A stretch of 64,000 bases of DNA. Source: Theocolax elegans (taxonomy: Eukaryota; Arthropoda; Insecta; Hymenoptera; Cerocephalidae). A program made the translations under genes and the position numbers. Shown here piece by piece: positions 52,561 to 63,623 of this stretch (positions are counted from its first letter, which is position 1; every line of letters begins with the position of its first letter). The notes under the pieces were generated by a model. It worked only from the letters and a program-made list of their open reading frames with translations. It did not search any database and was not told the origin of the DNA. The DNA is taken from contig CM047429.1 of the NCBI GenBank assembly GCA_026168455.1, forward strand, positions 36,688,066 through 36,752,065, given 5' to 3'.

Positions 52561-54522
52561 ATGTCAGAAAATACGCAATTACAACTTCAGCATTGGTGCT
52601 ATGCTTTGTCTCCCGAGGATATAGAAGAAACCCTCACTGCACTCAGCTTGAGTCACGCAGGGCTCAGGTTAGAGAAAGTTTCTCGTTTGCACAAGTGGTT
52701 ACTAGGTTATTACTCGCAAGCAGACTTTGAGTCTAGCGATTTACCTTACGAAGACGCTCGGGTTAAACGCGAAGAATTGAGCCGCACGTTTATAAATCAA
52801 ACGTGCGCAGAAAATTCAGGATCTACGATCTTGGAAGAAGGAGTAGATCATGACGCGCCTCACCCGATATCCTTAATTAATACAGATCCGTTGGTCCAAA
52901 TTAGACAAATGGATCAACTTATCTCATAAAACGAGCAAGCGATAGAAAGCACAAGCAGACAAATAGAAACTTCGCCACAAGAAGGAACGCTCACAGACAT
53001 TGGTCAGATGAGCACAAATACTAATTTAGCACAAGCTGAAAGACAATCGTCCAACGAGTCCCAAAACTTTTCGACGAGAACGTTGCCGTCGGGAACAGAG
53101 TGCCAAGTACCGACGGATTTCACCCAATTTATAAATGTGTCTAACGAAAGATTTAACAAGTTAGAACAAAAGTTGGATAAATATAAAGAATTCGAGGATA
53201 AAATGGACGTAATGATGCACATGTTAACACAATTAACCGTCCCCGTGCAAGCGAGTAGCACTAGGATAGGAACGCAATCTACGCAAATAACTGCGCCAAT
53301 CGCAAACGCGCAGAACACAAATGCGGCTAATGCAACAGATAGGCGCGTAAATTTTTAAGATACCTTCAATATTTACGGACAGCCTCAATCCAGTAGCCCT
53401 AACAGAACTGGACAGATAAACGCTCACGGGATTAGTAACGTTTGGAGAGGGGGAAACCCTCTCGAAACCCAGTATCAAGAGGAATCATATCGCAATCGAT
53501 CGAACGATTATGATTATCGACTCAACAGTACAAACCCCGGTAAGCGTGACGTTGGGCAAATCGTACGCAAATGGAATGTCCAATTTGCAGGCGAGCGCGA
53601 ACAAAGTATTGAACTTTTCTTAACTCGAGTAGAAGAGTGTCGTGCGCTCGGGAATTTGTCAGACGCAGAGTTACTCTCCTCGTTATCCGAGTTGTTAACA
53701 GGAGTAGCTGCCACGTGGTGTAGAAATCACAAAGAAAAATGGCAAACGTGGAGTGATTTTTGTGCCGATGCGAGGAAGTGGTACGGTAAAGCGCGAGGCT
53801 ACCAACAGAGGTTAGTAGCCGAGGCAAATGCGCGCACGCAAGGGGCGCAAGAGCCAGTGCGCGATTACATAACTTGTTTACTGGGAATTATGCGTAAACA
53901 AGAACCGACTCCGAATCTAAGCGCGCAGTTGGATTTGTTGCACTATAACATGCTCCCGCGTATTAAGCGCTTAGTTCGTCGAGCAGATTTTGAGACGGTT
54001 GATGATCTACTTGAGCGTGTGGCTGAGGTAGAACTAGCGTTTGAGATGAAGCACACATATCGCTCACCTCCGCTACCGGAAACCACGATTTTACCGGAAA
54101 TGGCTTACAAGCCTATTGCCAAAAAGGAAAATAAACCAAAAATAGCTGCCGTGGACTCAACGGAGACGTCCTACAGTTTCACGGAAATAGCAGCAATTAT
54201 GACAAAAGCTTTGTCCGAATTTAAACGCAACGAAAGCGCGAATAATTCCAATAAGAATCAGCCCGGTAATCGAAACCCAAATCAGAGTCCGTCCCCCTCG
54301 CGCAAGAACAAGAAAGGTGGCCTTGGACGTACGCGTAGCCCACGCCAAAACCAGAACTCCAACAAGGAGTCTGAAAAGAAGGGCGAAGAACAAAGGCTAG
54401 AAACCTCTCCAAAGACGGAAAGTAAGCCAAAACGTTGTTGCTACGTGTGCGGTGACCCCACTCACCTGGCATACCAATGCAGTAAACGCGCGACTTCGGG
54501 AAACGAGAGACGGGCGTCGTAG
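52561..54522 (+). pseudogene. gag: Gypsy-2 Gag, two in-frame stops
   Basis: Starts at ATG 52561 (MSENTQLQLQHWCYALS). The N-terminal clade motif is KVSRLHKWLLGYYSQADFE. TAA stops interrupt the frame at 52927-52929 and 53356-53358, with the same frame continuing after each. The capsid domain (about 53560-53830) contains WNVQFAGEREQSIELFLTRV and KEKWQTWSDFCADARKWYG. The C-terminal region is basic and Asn/Ser-rich and ends in a canonical CCHC knuckle, CYVCGDPTHLAYQC. No other damage was seen, so loss is recent. Confidence 0.92.
54498..54504 (+). promoter_or_regulatory. Gypsy-2 -1 ribosomal frameshift site G_GGA_AAC
   Basis: In gag phase (TCG GGA AAC), 15 nt before the gag stop codon, with the -1 frame open into pol. 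GGGAAAC is a known retroviral slippery type. It occupies the same place as the A_AAA_AAC site in Gypsy-1. Confidence 0.75.
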
Positions 54523-57500
54523 ACGAGGTTACTACGCGTCCGATGCAAGTCGAAATGACCTCTCAAGAGACGGGATACAGTGCAACGAGCGCACCATTCC
54601 CTGGCGCAGGTTCAAGCGCACCATCAGTGAGTGACGCTGATGAGTCAAGCGATGTGAAAATCGGCGACTACGATTTGCCTCAGGTGTTGAGCAAATCGGA
54701 AACGAGTTCGAACTCAGACCATAACGCGAACGAAAATCGATGGTGGTTACAAGTAAACATCGGAGGATTTCGCGTGAGGTCGCTGTATGATCCAGGTGCG
54801 GCTCGTACAGTTATGGGAGCGCTAGGCTTGCAGATAGCCAGTGCTTGCGGGCGCACGCTCAGGCCGTGTCATGGTCGCGGAGCGCGCGTAGCCGATGGGC
54901 GCTATACGCCTATTACGGGCTACGTCGATTTGCCCTTCGAACTCGCAGGAGTGAAAAAAGAGGTCACTGTGGCGATTATGCCCAACCTCGATCACGACTG
55001 CTATATAGGCGTTAATTTTTGTCGCTTATTGGATACCGTGCATGATCCAAATGTTAATGTTTTGTATTTAAAGAAGGCAAAACAAAGAGTTAATCTCGAG
55101 GTAGCTGGCTTCAAACCATGGGGGCTTATAGAATTGTCTGCCGTTGGTCTTGCACGAATTCGAGACGCTGAGCGCGAAGAGGTAGACCGACTTCTGAGTC
55201 ATATACTTGCGTTTAGCGATGCGAAAATAGGGTGCACAGATCGTATTAAGCACGCGATCGAGGTCGAGTCTGCGAGACCGATAAAGCAAAAATATTACCC
55301 TATTTCACGCAAAATGGAGGAAGAAATGCACAAGCAAGTAACAGAGATGCTTGATGCACAAATTATTGAGTCCAGTACTAGCGGTTGGTCAAGTCCGGTG
55401 GTCATGGTACGCAAAGAAAATGGGACCTATCGATTTTGCGTAGATTTCCGAAAACTCAACTCCGTAACGAAACCTGATGCTTATCCGTTACCCTACATGG
55501 ATAACATACTTCGTAAATTACAAAGTGCTAGATACATTAGCACGCTCGATCTCAGCAGTGCGTATCACCAAATACCACTAGAGGAAGCTTCGCGGCCCTT
55601 GACGGCTTTCACAGTACCAGGGCTTGGATTGTTTCAGTTCAAGCGCATGCCTTATGGCTTAGCGTATGCGCCCGCGACCTTTCAGCGAGTGATAGACTCA
55701 ATCATTTCGCCTGAGCTCGAGCCGTGGTCCTTTTCGTACCTTGATGATATAATCATCGCAACGGAAACGTTCGGAGATCACCTCAAGATGCTTGAGAAAG
55801 TTCTTCGTAGGATACAAGAGGCAGGTTTCACGATTAACCGAGAAAAGAGTGTCTTTTGTCGAGAGGAAGTGAAGTACCTCGGCGTCTTGGTTAATCACGA
55901 GGGCTTTCGACCAGACCCAGAGAAGATTAGGCCGATAATAGAGTATCCGGCGCCGAAAAATCTTAAGCAGCTTAGACGCTTTCTGGGCATGGCATCGTGG
56001 TATCGAAAGTTTCTGACAAACTTTGCCACGATTGCAGAGCCGCTAACTCAACTCACCAAAAAGGGACGTAAATATGAATGGCTCGAGGAGCAGCAAGAAG
56101 CTTTTACGCAAATTAAAGCGCTCGTAGCTTCCGCCCCTATTTTGCAGCGCCCGAATTTCGAAGAGCAATTCGTTATTCAAACAGACGCGAGCGATACTGG
56201 TGTGGGTGCAGTACTATTACAGTTTATCGACGGAGAAGAGCGAGTACTAGAGTTCGCTAGCCGTACGATGACCCCCGCAGAGAGAAACTATAGCGTCACA
56301 GAAAGAGAATGTCTCGCTGTTGTGTGGGCGATTAAGAAGTTTCGGCCCTATATCGAAGGTTATAGCTTCAAGGTGCTGACCGACCATAGCAGTCTTCGAT
56401 GGTTGTGCAATTTGCGCAATCCAACAGGAAGATTATCCCGTTGGGCGCTAGAATTGCAAGGCCACACTTTTGTAGTCGAACACCGAAAAGGAGCGCTAAA
56501 TCATGTTCCAGATGCGCTTTCGCGCATGTTCGAGGACGAAGCGTTCGAAATCAGCGCAATTACTTGGGCGAGTGAAACGCAAGATGCGCAGTACAAGCGT
56601 CTTTGCCACCAAGTAGAGCAGCGGCCGAGTAAGTTTCCGCGACATAAATTGACTGGTGGACAGCTGTACATTTACCGCCCTGACGAGATGTTACCTGCGA
56701 TGATTAACGATGATGAAGCTTGGAAAATCTATGTTCCGATAGAAAAACGCGAGTCGATAATGCGCGAGTGTCACGATGAGCCCACGGCCGGACACTTGGG
56801 GCGCGAAAAGACTTATGCGCGCGTCTCGTTATACTATTATTGGCCAGGCATGTATCGAGATGTCGAGGCCTACGTGAAAAAGTGCACCGTATGTCAGCAA
56901 TGTAAAGTGGAACAAAAAGCACCGGCAGGGTTAATGGGCCGAAGGGTAATAAGCTCCGCTGGGCGGAGTGTATCGCTATACGTAGAGCGAACGCCCAATC
57001 AATCTTAAGAGAACTCAAAGAGCGCATTATTTTGCGATATGGTGTGCCGGAGGTATTTTTATCCGATAACGGCACAGAATTCCAAAACCGTGTCATAGAT
57101 AATTATCTCCACGAGCAAGGAGTTTTGCACTCTACTACACCTCCGTATCACCCGCAGGCAAACCCAGTAGAGAGGGTCAATCGCTCTCTGAAGACGATGA
57201 TAGTCTCATTTATCGAGGAGAGTCACTCGACTTGGGACGAGCATCTGAGCGAGCTGACATACGCGTTTAATACAGCGGTTCACAGTTCTATTGAGACGAG
57301 TCCAGCGTTGTTAAATTATGGACGCTACCCATCTTCACCCGGATCAGCGCGGCGAGAACAAGATTTAGCCGTAGTTGAGAAGGAACAGCGCAATGCGCTT
57401 GAAGTTTGGAAAAAGAGAATGCGTCTTCTAGCTGATGTAAGAGACACAGCAGCTGACAGCGCGAGAGACGCTCAGGACAGACAAGCGCGTTATTATGATG

Positions 57501-58198
57501 AAAGACGTAGACCTGTAGAGTTTAAAGTAGGAGACTCAGTTTGGCGAAGAAATCATGTACTTTCCTCAGCTGCCGAGGGCCGTGCCGCTAAACTTACACC
57601 GAAATTTGCTGGTCCCTACGTAATTACCGCCAAACTAGGTGAGAACACGTACAGACTACTTGGCGGAGAAGGTCACGTCGTTGATTTGGTCCACGTGTCT
57701 CAATTAAAGCCACGAAGAGACGGCGAGACGCTTTCATCAAATGACAATGAAGTAGACGACATCGTAGACACTCAACCAACGTTGGAAGCGCGCGTAGAAG
57801 CAGCGATGAGCGACCCGCTGCAACAAGCGAGCGAAAGTCGCACTGTGAGTGCGCTACCAAATGTAAATCGTGGCGACACAGCGAGTGCGTCAAAGGGCGA
57901 GCGTAGCGTCAACGCGCAATCGGAAGCGCAATGTTCGGGAGACGCTAATATTGTAGAAAAGCGTGCGACCCCGAAGCGTAGAGGTAGGCCCCGAAAAACG
58001 GCAATAGTCGTTGATAGGACAAACTCTACGCGCCCAAAACCCACGACTAGGACGGCGTCCGATAAGCCAACAGTCCCAGTGACAAGTAAGGGAGGCCGCG
58101 GTCGTCCTAAAGGTTCGCCAAATAAGGCCATTGCATTAGTTGATACGGATTTACCACGGAATACGCGAAGCACAACTTTGCGTGGCACTTCCCAATGA
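54505..58198 (+). pseudogene. pol: Gypsy-2 Pol, integrase deletion
   Basis: Protease (SLYDPGAARTVMG near 54789), RT (RFCVDFRKLNSVTKPDAYPL, YLDD box near 55740), full RNase H (QTDASDTGVGAVLLQ, SVTERECLAVVWAIKKF, LTDHSSLRW) and integrase zinc domain (ECHDEPTAGHLG, CTVCQQC) lie in one frame to 57008. Around 56950-56970 roughly 100 nt are missing relative to Gypsy-1, including the first catalytic Asp region. The rest continues in another frame (57032-58198) with LSDNGTEF and NPVERVNR. The tail ends in two AT-hook cores (RRGRPRK near 57980, RGRPKGSPNK near 58100). Confidence 0.93.
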
Positions 58199-58448
58199 TC
58201 CTCATTCAATCATCCTTTCCGTCTATTTTAGATTCACTACCTGAGTTAGCAATATTACTGCAGCGCGATATATAGTTTATTTTATATATAAATATTTAGG
58301 AGACCTTTAGTCTTCCCTGTGGAGTCTTAAAATTTATTTTATCTTTGTTCCTTGGATCGAGAGACCTTATGGCTTCTTACACCCTTTATGTGTCGCGTAA
58401 ATCGGTTTGTAAGTATAGAGTCCCTTATCACGGAGATAATTGACGTCT

Positions 58449-58458
58449 GGGGGAGGGA
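58449..58458 (+). other. Gypsy-2 polypurine tract
   Basis: GGGGGAGGGA lies directly before the 3' LTR. Confidence 0.85.
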
Positions 58459-59333
58459 TATAACGGTAATTCTTCTAGCGCATAATTACTGCGCAATTAC
58501 CGTCAACTACCGAATTTGTCGCGACTTGAGCATACACGCGTACATGAACGCGCCCCCCCTACGAAGATTCGACAACAACGCGCGGCGATTGCGAGACCGC
58601 GCATGAGGAGTCAGATTCGTTCCCGGCCGCGACTGAGTAACAGCGGTAATCCGTGTACACGCGGAAAAAGACCCGCGACGAGAACAGAGCGAGTGAGTGT
58701 GTGTGAGTGTGACCCGCCTCCGAATCCTACGAGAGACATCCTGAGGTCTATTGTCCGAGACCACCGTCGTCCCGAATGAACTTGCAAGTACGAGCGGAGT
58801 CAGTACCAACGAGCGTGCCCGAGTGAGTAACGTACCCTTGGCGATCGGCGCGAGGAACACTCGTGCGTCCTCTCGCAATGCGTTCCCGCGCATACTCAAC
58901 AACCTCCTCGCGATTTAGCTCGCGGCTTAGATTACGCGAAATAGTAGATTAGGTTTTAAGTCTGTATCCGTTGTAAAAGTACACTTTTATTAAAGAAGCA
59001 GTAAAAGAAAAATCTTTGTCTTGTCGTGTATTTCCACCTACTGTTCCTGCTTACCCCGCCGCCGCCGCGGGCGCGCTGACCTTCAGTCAACGGGCATTAC
59101 TGGCTTGCCGTGCCTTGCGCTCTCGAGCGAGCGCAAGTCCCAGGAGGATTTCCCCGAGTATATCTCGGTAGACGTAGTTCGCCGAGCGGTGCGAACTTCG
59201 TGTTGTGTACGGGTAATACGGCGTCGAGTGCGCTCCGCCGCAGCGCAGGATCGCCGAGACGGTTTCTGCTGCCGTTCAGGTAATTAGCGCATAGTGCACA
59301 CTGAGTGCAGTACATGTGTGAGATTTCCCCGTC

Positions 59334-59336
<3 letters not shown>
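58459..59336 (+). repeat. Gypsy-2 3' LTR
   Basis: Same ends as the 5' LTR (TATAACGG...CCGTCACA), with about 5 extra bases near 59030 and one extra C near 58557. It is followed directly by (AT)n. Confidence 0.93.
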
Positions 59337-59378
<42 letters not shown>

Positions 59379-59436
59379 GTATCTGTATCTGCATGTAATA
59401 AACTTTTTGTTTTATTTTTGTAAAGGTTAGAATTAA

Positions 59437-59467
<31 letters not shown>

Positions 59468-59656
59468 CTACTAAGGATTATTATAAAAAATTTTATTTGT
59501 TAAATTGAGATTCTCATCAAACTTCTATTTCGTCGGTAAGTCAGAAAGTTTATCTCTCTATAATATATATATATATATATTTCGCCGCTGCCGCCGACGC
59601 CGCCGTGTCTCAGATTTAAGGATTGGCGGTTACCCTTTATATATATAATATTAATA
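59337..59656. repeat. (AT)n tract, inverted flank copy and CGCCGCC unit
   Basis: (AT)n at 59337-59376; inverted copy of 50479-50548 at 59375-59443; another (AT)n; a CGCCGCC repeat unit at about 59546-59620. Confidence 0.8.
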
Positions 59657-59796
59657 TATTAAAAGGAATCGATTTCGAGGGTCAGTTTTTTAAATAAATG
59701 AACACTATTTATTTAAATTTAGTTGTACAACTAAATTTAAATAAATAGTGTTCATTTATTTAAAAAACTGACCCTCGAAATCGATTCCTTTTAATA
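59657..59796. repeat. Perfect 140-bp palindrome
   Basis: Every base from 59657 to 59726 pairs with 59796 to 59727 with no mismatch and no spacer; the centre is TTGTACAA. The arm includes GAATCGATTTCGAGGGTCAG. A CGCCGCC-family unit without the GCC run follows at about 59838-59885. Confidence 0.95.
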
Positions 59797-60139
59797 ATTA
59801 ACAATGGAGGGTGAAATCAACAAGTTAATATTAATATATATACTATCTATATTTAGCCTCAACCGTGTCTAAGATTTCAGGATTAATGGTTACCTTTTAT
59901 ATATATATGTATATATAGCTATATATATCCTGCGTGTTAGCAGATGGTATCTGTATACACAGGTAAAGCAGTATTGCAAATGCAGTATTACATCGGCATC
60001 ACCTTGAAGACTCCTGAGCTCTTATTTGTGTGCTGGGTGGTGTGGGCTTCTCTGTGTGTGTAGGCTGGTAGGGTTCGGTGAGGCTTGGGTAGGGTTCGGT
60101 AAGGACTTGGATAGGGTTAAGTGCTCGCTTATATTGACA

Positions 60140-60830
60140 TGCATTAAATGCATTGTCACAACTAATTTAGTTAAAACATACAGATTACCTAAAATTCATA
60201 AAGAAAATTACCCATGCACACCCATCATTTTTTACCCATCGCCCACTCGTTTTTTAGCAAGAGTAATTTATGACAATTTAAAAAAACTTGATATCAATCT
60301 AAATCATTATAATTATCAACAATACTTATTTTACATTCAATGACATTATTTATCCTGATTTTTTCGGAAATCCTATGAGTTCTCCTATTTATTTGTTTTT
60401 ATTTATATTGTAATGGAAGATCTGGAAAATGATTGTTAATTGAAATAAAAAAATTTGCAGAAGTGCGTTCCGTTATTTTATTATAGATATGATGATGATA
60501 CAACCATGTGTATAAAAAGGAGCATATTGAGGTCGTCATTGACGTTTTTAGTAGTTACAGTGATTTAATACAATTCACTTATGAATTAAAAAAAATAGTT
60601 TAATTAGTTTTTTGGACATTTCTTTAATTAGAAAAACCATTAGTATTATAACAAATTGGCATATTAAACCATCCAATTCTGATATAATTCTTAATTTTAA
60701 CTCATATCACACTGAAAATAAAAGAAAAATATTGTACATAACTTAATTGACAGAGAAACTTTATTATCGTACTCTGATTTTCATCATCGTAATTGGTTAA
60801 TATTTATTTATTTATTTAATAATTTGACTC
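60140..60830 (+). pseudogene. Penelope-like reverse transcriptase relic
   Basis: Pieces in several plus-strand frames: TYRLPKIHKENYPCTPIIF and PTRFLARVIYDNL near 60180-60280 (the PKIHK block of Penelope elements), RYYDDDTTMC near 60490 (catalytic YxDD-type box), and FLDISLIRKTISIITNWHIK followed by NSYHTENKRK near 60615-60730. This order matches Penelope-like RT. No GIY-YIG endonuclease was found and stops are frequent, so it is an old fragment. Confidence 0.6.
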
Positions 60831-61861
60831 GCCGGGATCGTGTATCTCGACGACTAACAAAATATCAAGCTTATTGACTAGTTTCCCGATCCTTGTCCTT
60901 CCCGATGAATATCACCCTCTCCGATGTATACCCTGGTCGGCTAATTTTGGGTATAGGGCCCAACACACTGATTTATAGTCAAACAAGATGTTTGGCATTG
61001 CACGGGAATTAAAGGAATTCCCGTCCGCATCGTGGGACAGCACTATCTAGGTTGGTAAGTTGGGACAAATTAGACCTAACCAGGGCCCTATACTATCCAG
61101 TACCAGCTCCCTTACAACTGGTACTCAATACGTATGGATTTAGGACGAAGAACATCAAATAACCTAACAAGCACGATATAGTTATCCAATTATTGAAAAT
61201 TTTGTTAATTAACAATTAGATAACTCGCGAACAATAACAAGGTCAGCGGGCGCCTTTTGAAATTTTTAAGGAAATTTCAGTATTCGATCGTTCTCTCTCG
61301 AGACGAGATTTGTTTATTAACAAAATGAATTTTTTTATAACAAATAAAATTTTTTGTTATTTTTCTCGTCTTGACTAGTTAATAGTAGACACAGGAAACG
61401 GGTTCCTAGTCGAACGTAGGTAGCGCCACTGGTAATTGCTCACATTAGTAAGAAATTTAGTTGGTTATCGATCAGAATCGATAGATCGATCAGCGTTACT
61501 GAGAAATTGGACATCTGAGGTCCAAACCAATTAACTAGCGCCACCTAGAGGGACGAAATAAAGCGGCACAACACGATATAACCTGGTGACAATTTATCGG
61601 GTAAAATAAATTCTTTGTAAGTGTATGCAAGGTTTAACTGGTTTTTGTTTGCACAAAACGAGGAAGCTAATAACCTGAATCAGATCTTTACAAATTGTAT
61701 TATAGGTTATATTGTAAGAGGTCAAGCGCGCGGTAAGTTCAAGTATGTAATACATCTATTTATTGATTTACTTATTATCTATTATAAAGTACCGTCAAGT
61801 TAACGCAAGGTAAGAGCCAAGCAGTAGTTAATTAAAGAACTAACATTATAATTATTAGTAA
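60831..61861 (+). other. Probable 5' region (LTR/leader) of Gypsy-3
   Basis: Moderately GC-rich DNA followed by an AT-rich leader. A TGG-starting tract TGGTGACAATTTATC at about 61583 could be a primer-binding site and thus the LTR end, but the second LTR is outside the window, so this is unproven. No independent gene. Confidence 0.35.
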
Positions 61862-63379
61862 CACAGACCCACAAAAAAAGTCAAAGTCCCAACGATCGGA
61901 CTATGGTACTTATGCGTAATTTGGGTCACTGATTCCGAATCCGGGGTCAGTTTGCCCCCCTCAGGTCGTGTTCAAGGTTAATTAACTTTAATAAAAATTA
62001 ATAAGAAACAAAATTTAAATGAAGCTGAAATCATTAAAGTTTCTTACTACCGGGATAGAGATAAGGAATATCGAATTACTTCGCTAATGATAAAGAATTT
62101 CCCTTAGTGTACTGCAAAGATATAGTTGGGTTGATGAATAATTTTAAACATGGACGTTACAAACCCAATGAGTGAAAATTGTTCATCGATTCGTCGAAGA
62201 GAAGTTTGAAAGCTGTTCTGTTACACAATACAAATGTGTATACAGCCATTCCTATAGGATATTCGGTAATACTGGATGAAGAGAACTGAAACATGGAAGT
62301 AATATTGAACCGAATAAAATACACATAAAATGTGAATGGGATAGTAGGGATAGGAAGAATCATTACATAGAGAGTATCTGGTCCCCAAGAAAAAGTTCGA
62401 ACCGGGTTCTAAGAATATAAAAGAAAAGCTACTGGTTGGTCCATCGAAAGTTCTTATATCTTTGCACATTAAATTGGGACTTATGCAACAGTGGATAAAA
62501 TCTTTAGACAAAGATGGTAGCTGCTTTAAGTATCTGCGAAATCAGTTTTCCAAATTAAGTGATGCTAAAGTAAATGAAGGAATTTTCAATGGCCCTCAGA
62601 TTCGTAAGATGGTAAACGATGAATTTTTTGTTACGCAAATGAATCATGCAGAGAAAGAAGCATGGTTATGTTTCAAGAACGTAATTAAGAATTTTCTTGG
62701 AAATCATAAGAGCCTGAATTACAAACAAATAGTACTAGATTTAGTAAATAGTTACAAAAATCAAGGCTACTTAATGAATTTAAAATTACACTTTTTATAT
62801 TCCCACCTAGACGAGTTTCCAGAAAACCTAGATGATTACAGCGAAGAACAGGAAGAGAGATTTCACCAAGTTATCAAGAAAATGGAGCGCAGATATCAAG
62901 GAAGATGGGACATAAATATGTTAGCAGGTTACTGTTGGTCATTGAAAAGAGATCTGCCAACAACCTCGAAAAAAACAGAAGCGTAATCCACTTCGTAGAT
63001 CGTTTAACAATAAAATAGTACGTTACCATAAAAAGGAGTACTGGGCTTGCGAATTTTATGGATATTTTGTTGCTTTTTTGCATTGTCCTACTAAATGACT
63101 AATTTTATCACTCTATTTACGGCCGTGACCTTCAACTGACCTTGATCATAACCTGATTGGGGTGTAATTACCTCGGATTTGGATATAGCGACCCAAAAAT
63201 ACCCAAAATACAATGATTGTAGCCTTTTTTAATGAATTTCGATGACTTGACTTTCAAATGACCTTGATCTTAAAGTTATTGGGTTTAAGTAACCCCGGAT
63301 TTGGAATCAGTGACTCAAATTACGTATAAGTACCATGGTCCGGTCGTTGGGACTTTGACTTCTTTTTTGTGGGGCTGTG
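61862..63379 (+). mobile_element. CMC-type (Chapaev3-like) DNA transposon, 1518 bp, internally deleted
   Basis: Terminal inverted repeats of about 88 bp (61862-61949 and 63293-63379) with few mismatches, starting CACAG and ending CTGTG. Flanked by a 3-bp TAA duplication (61859-61861 and 63380-63382). CAC-type termini with a 3-bp duplication fit the CMC superfamily, particularly Chapaev3. The right subterminal region carries a degenerate second copy of a GACCTTGATC-containing block. It holds a transposase remnant. Confidence 0.85.
62110..62986 (+). pseudogene. Transposase remnant of the CMC-type element
   Basis: Near 62118-62265 the plus strand reads DIVGLMNNFKHGRYKPNEWK and LFIDSSKRSLKAVLLHN. 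After a region with stops, where family members have about 30 more residues, an open 174-codon frame (62462-62986) has HIKLGLMQQWIKSLDKDGSC, FKNVIKNFLGNHKSLNYKQI, LHFLYSHLDEFPENLDDYSE and GRWDINMLAGYCWSLKRD. This is a very abundant transposon-derived insect protein; assignment to Chapaev3 rests on the element ends. Stops and the internal loss make it inactive. Confidence 0.75.
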
Positions 63380-63623
63380 TAATAAATTAAATTGTAAATA
63401 TTAACTTACTTTAGTTAAAGTAAGATAGGACTTACGCATAGCATCCGGTTTTGTGCTTTAGCAGTTAGCTCAGGTAAAAGCAAAACCAGGTACGCGGATT
63501 GGACATTTGACAAATAAGGCGAAATTTAAGTAAACGACCGCACATAACCTTGCACACACACATAGTGCGTTAAGCCAGCGAGGTTAAATATTCTTAAAAG
63601 TAGAAACGACATAACAACTGAAG

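Larger units (their letters stand above)
50562..59336 (+). mobile_element. Gypsy-2 LTR retrotransposon, complete but defective
   Basis: LTRs of 872 and 878 bp differ by two small indels (about 5 and 1 bp) and few substitutions. Primer-binding site, 1.1-kb AT-rich leader, gag, pol in the -1 frame, and polypurine tract are present. Both flanks are (AT)n, so a TATA-type target duplication is likely but cannot be delimited. Gag has two in-frame stops and integrase has a frameshifting deletion of about 100 nt. Same clade as Gypsy-1 by Gag and Pol layout. Confidence 0.95.
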
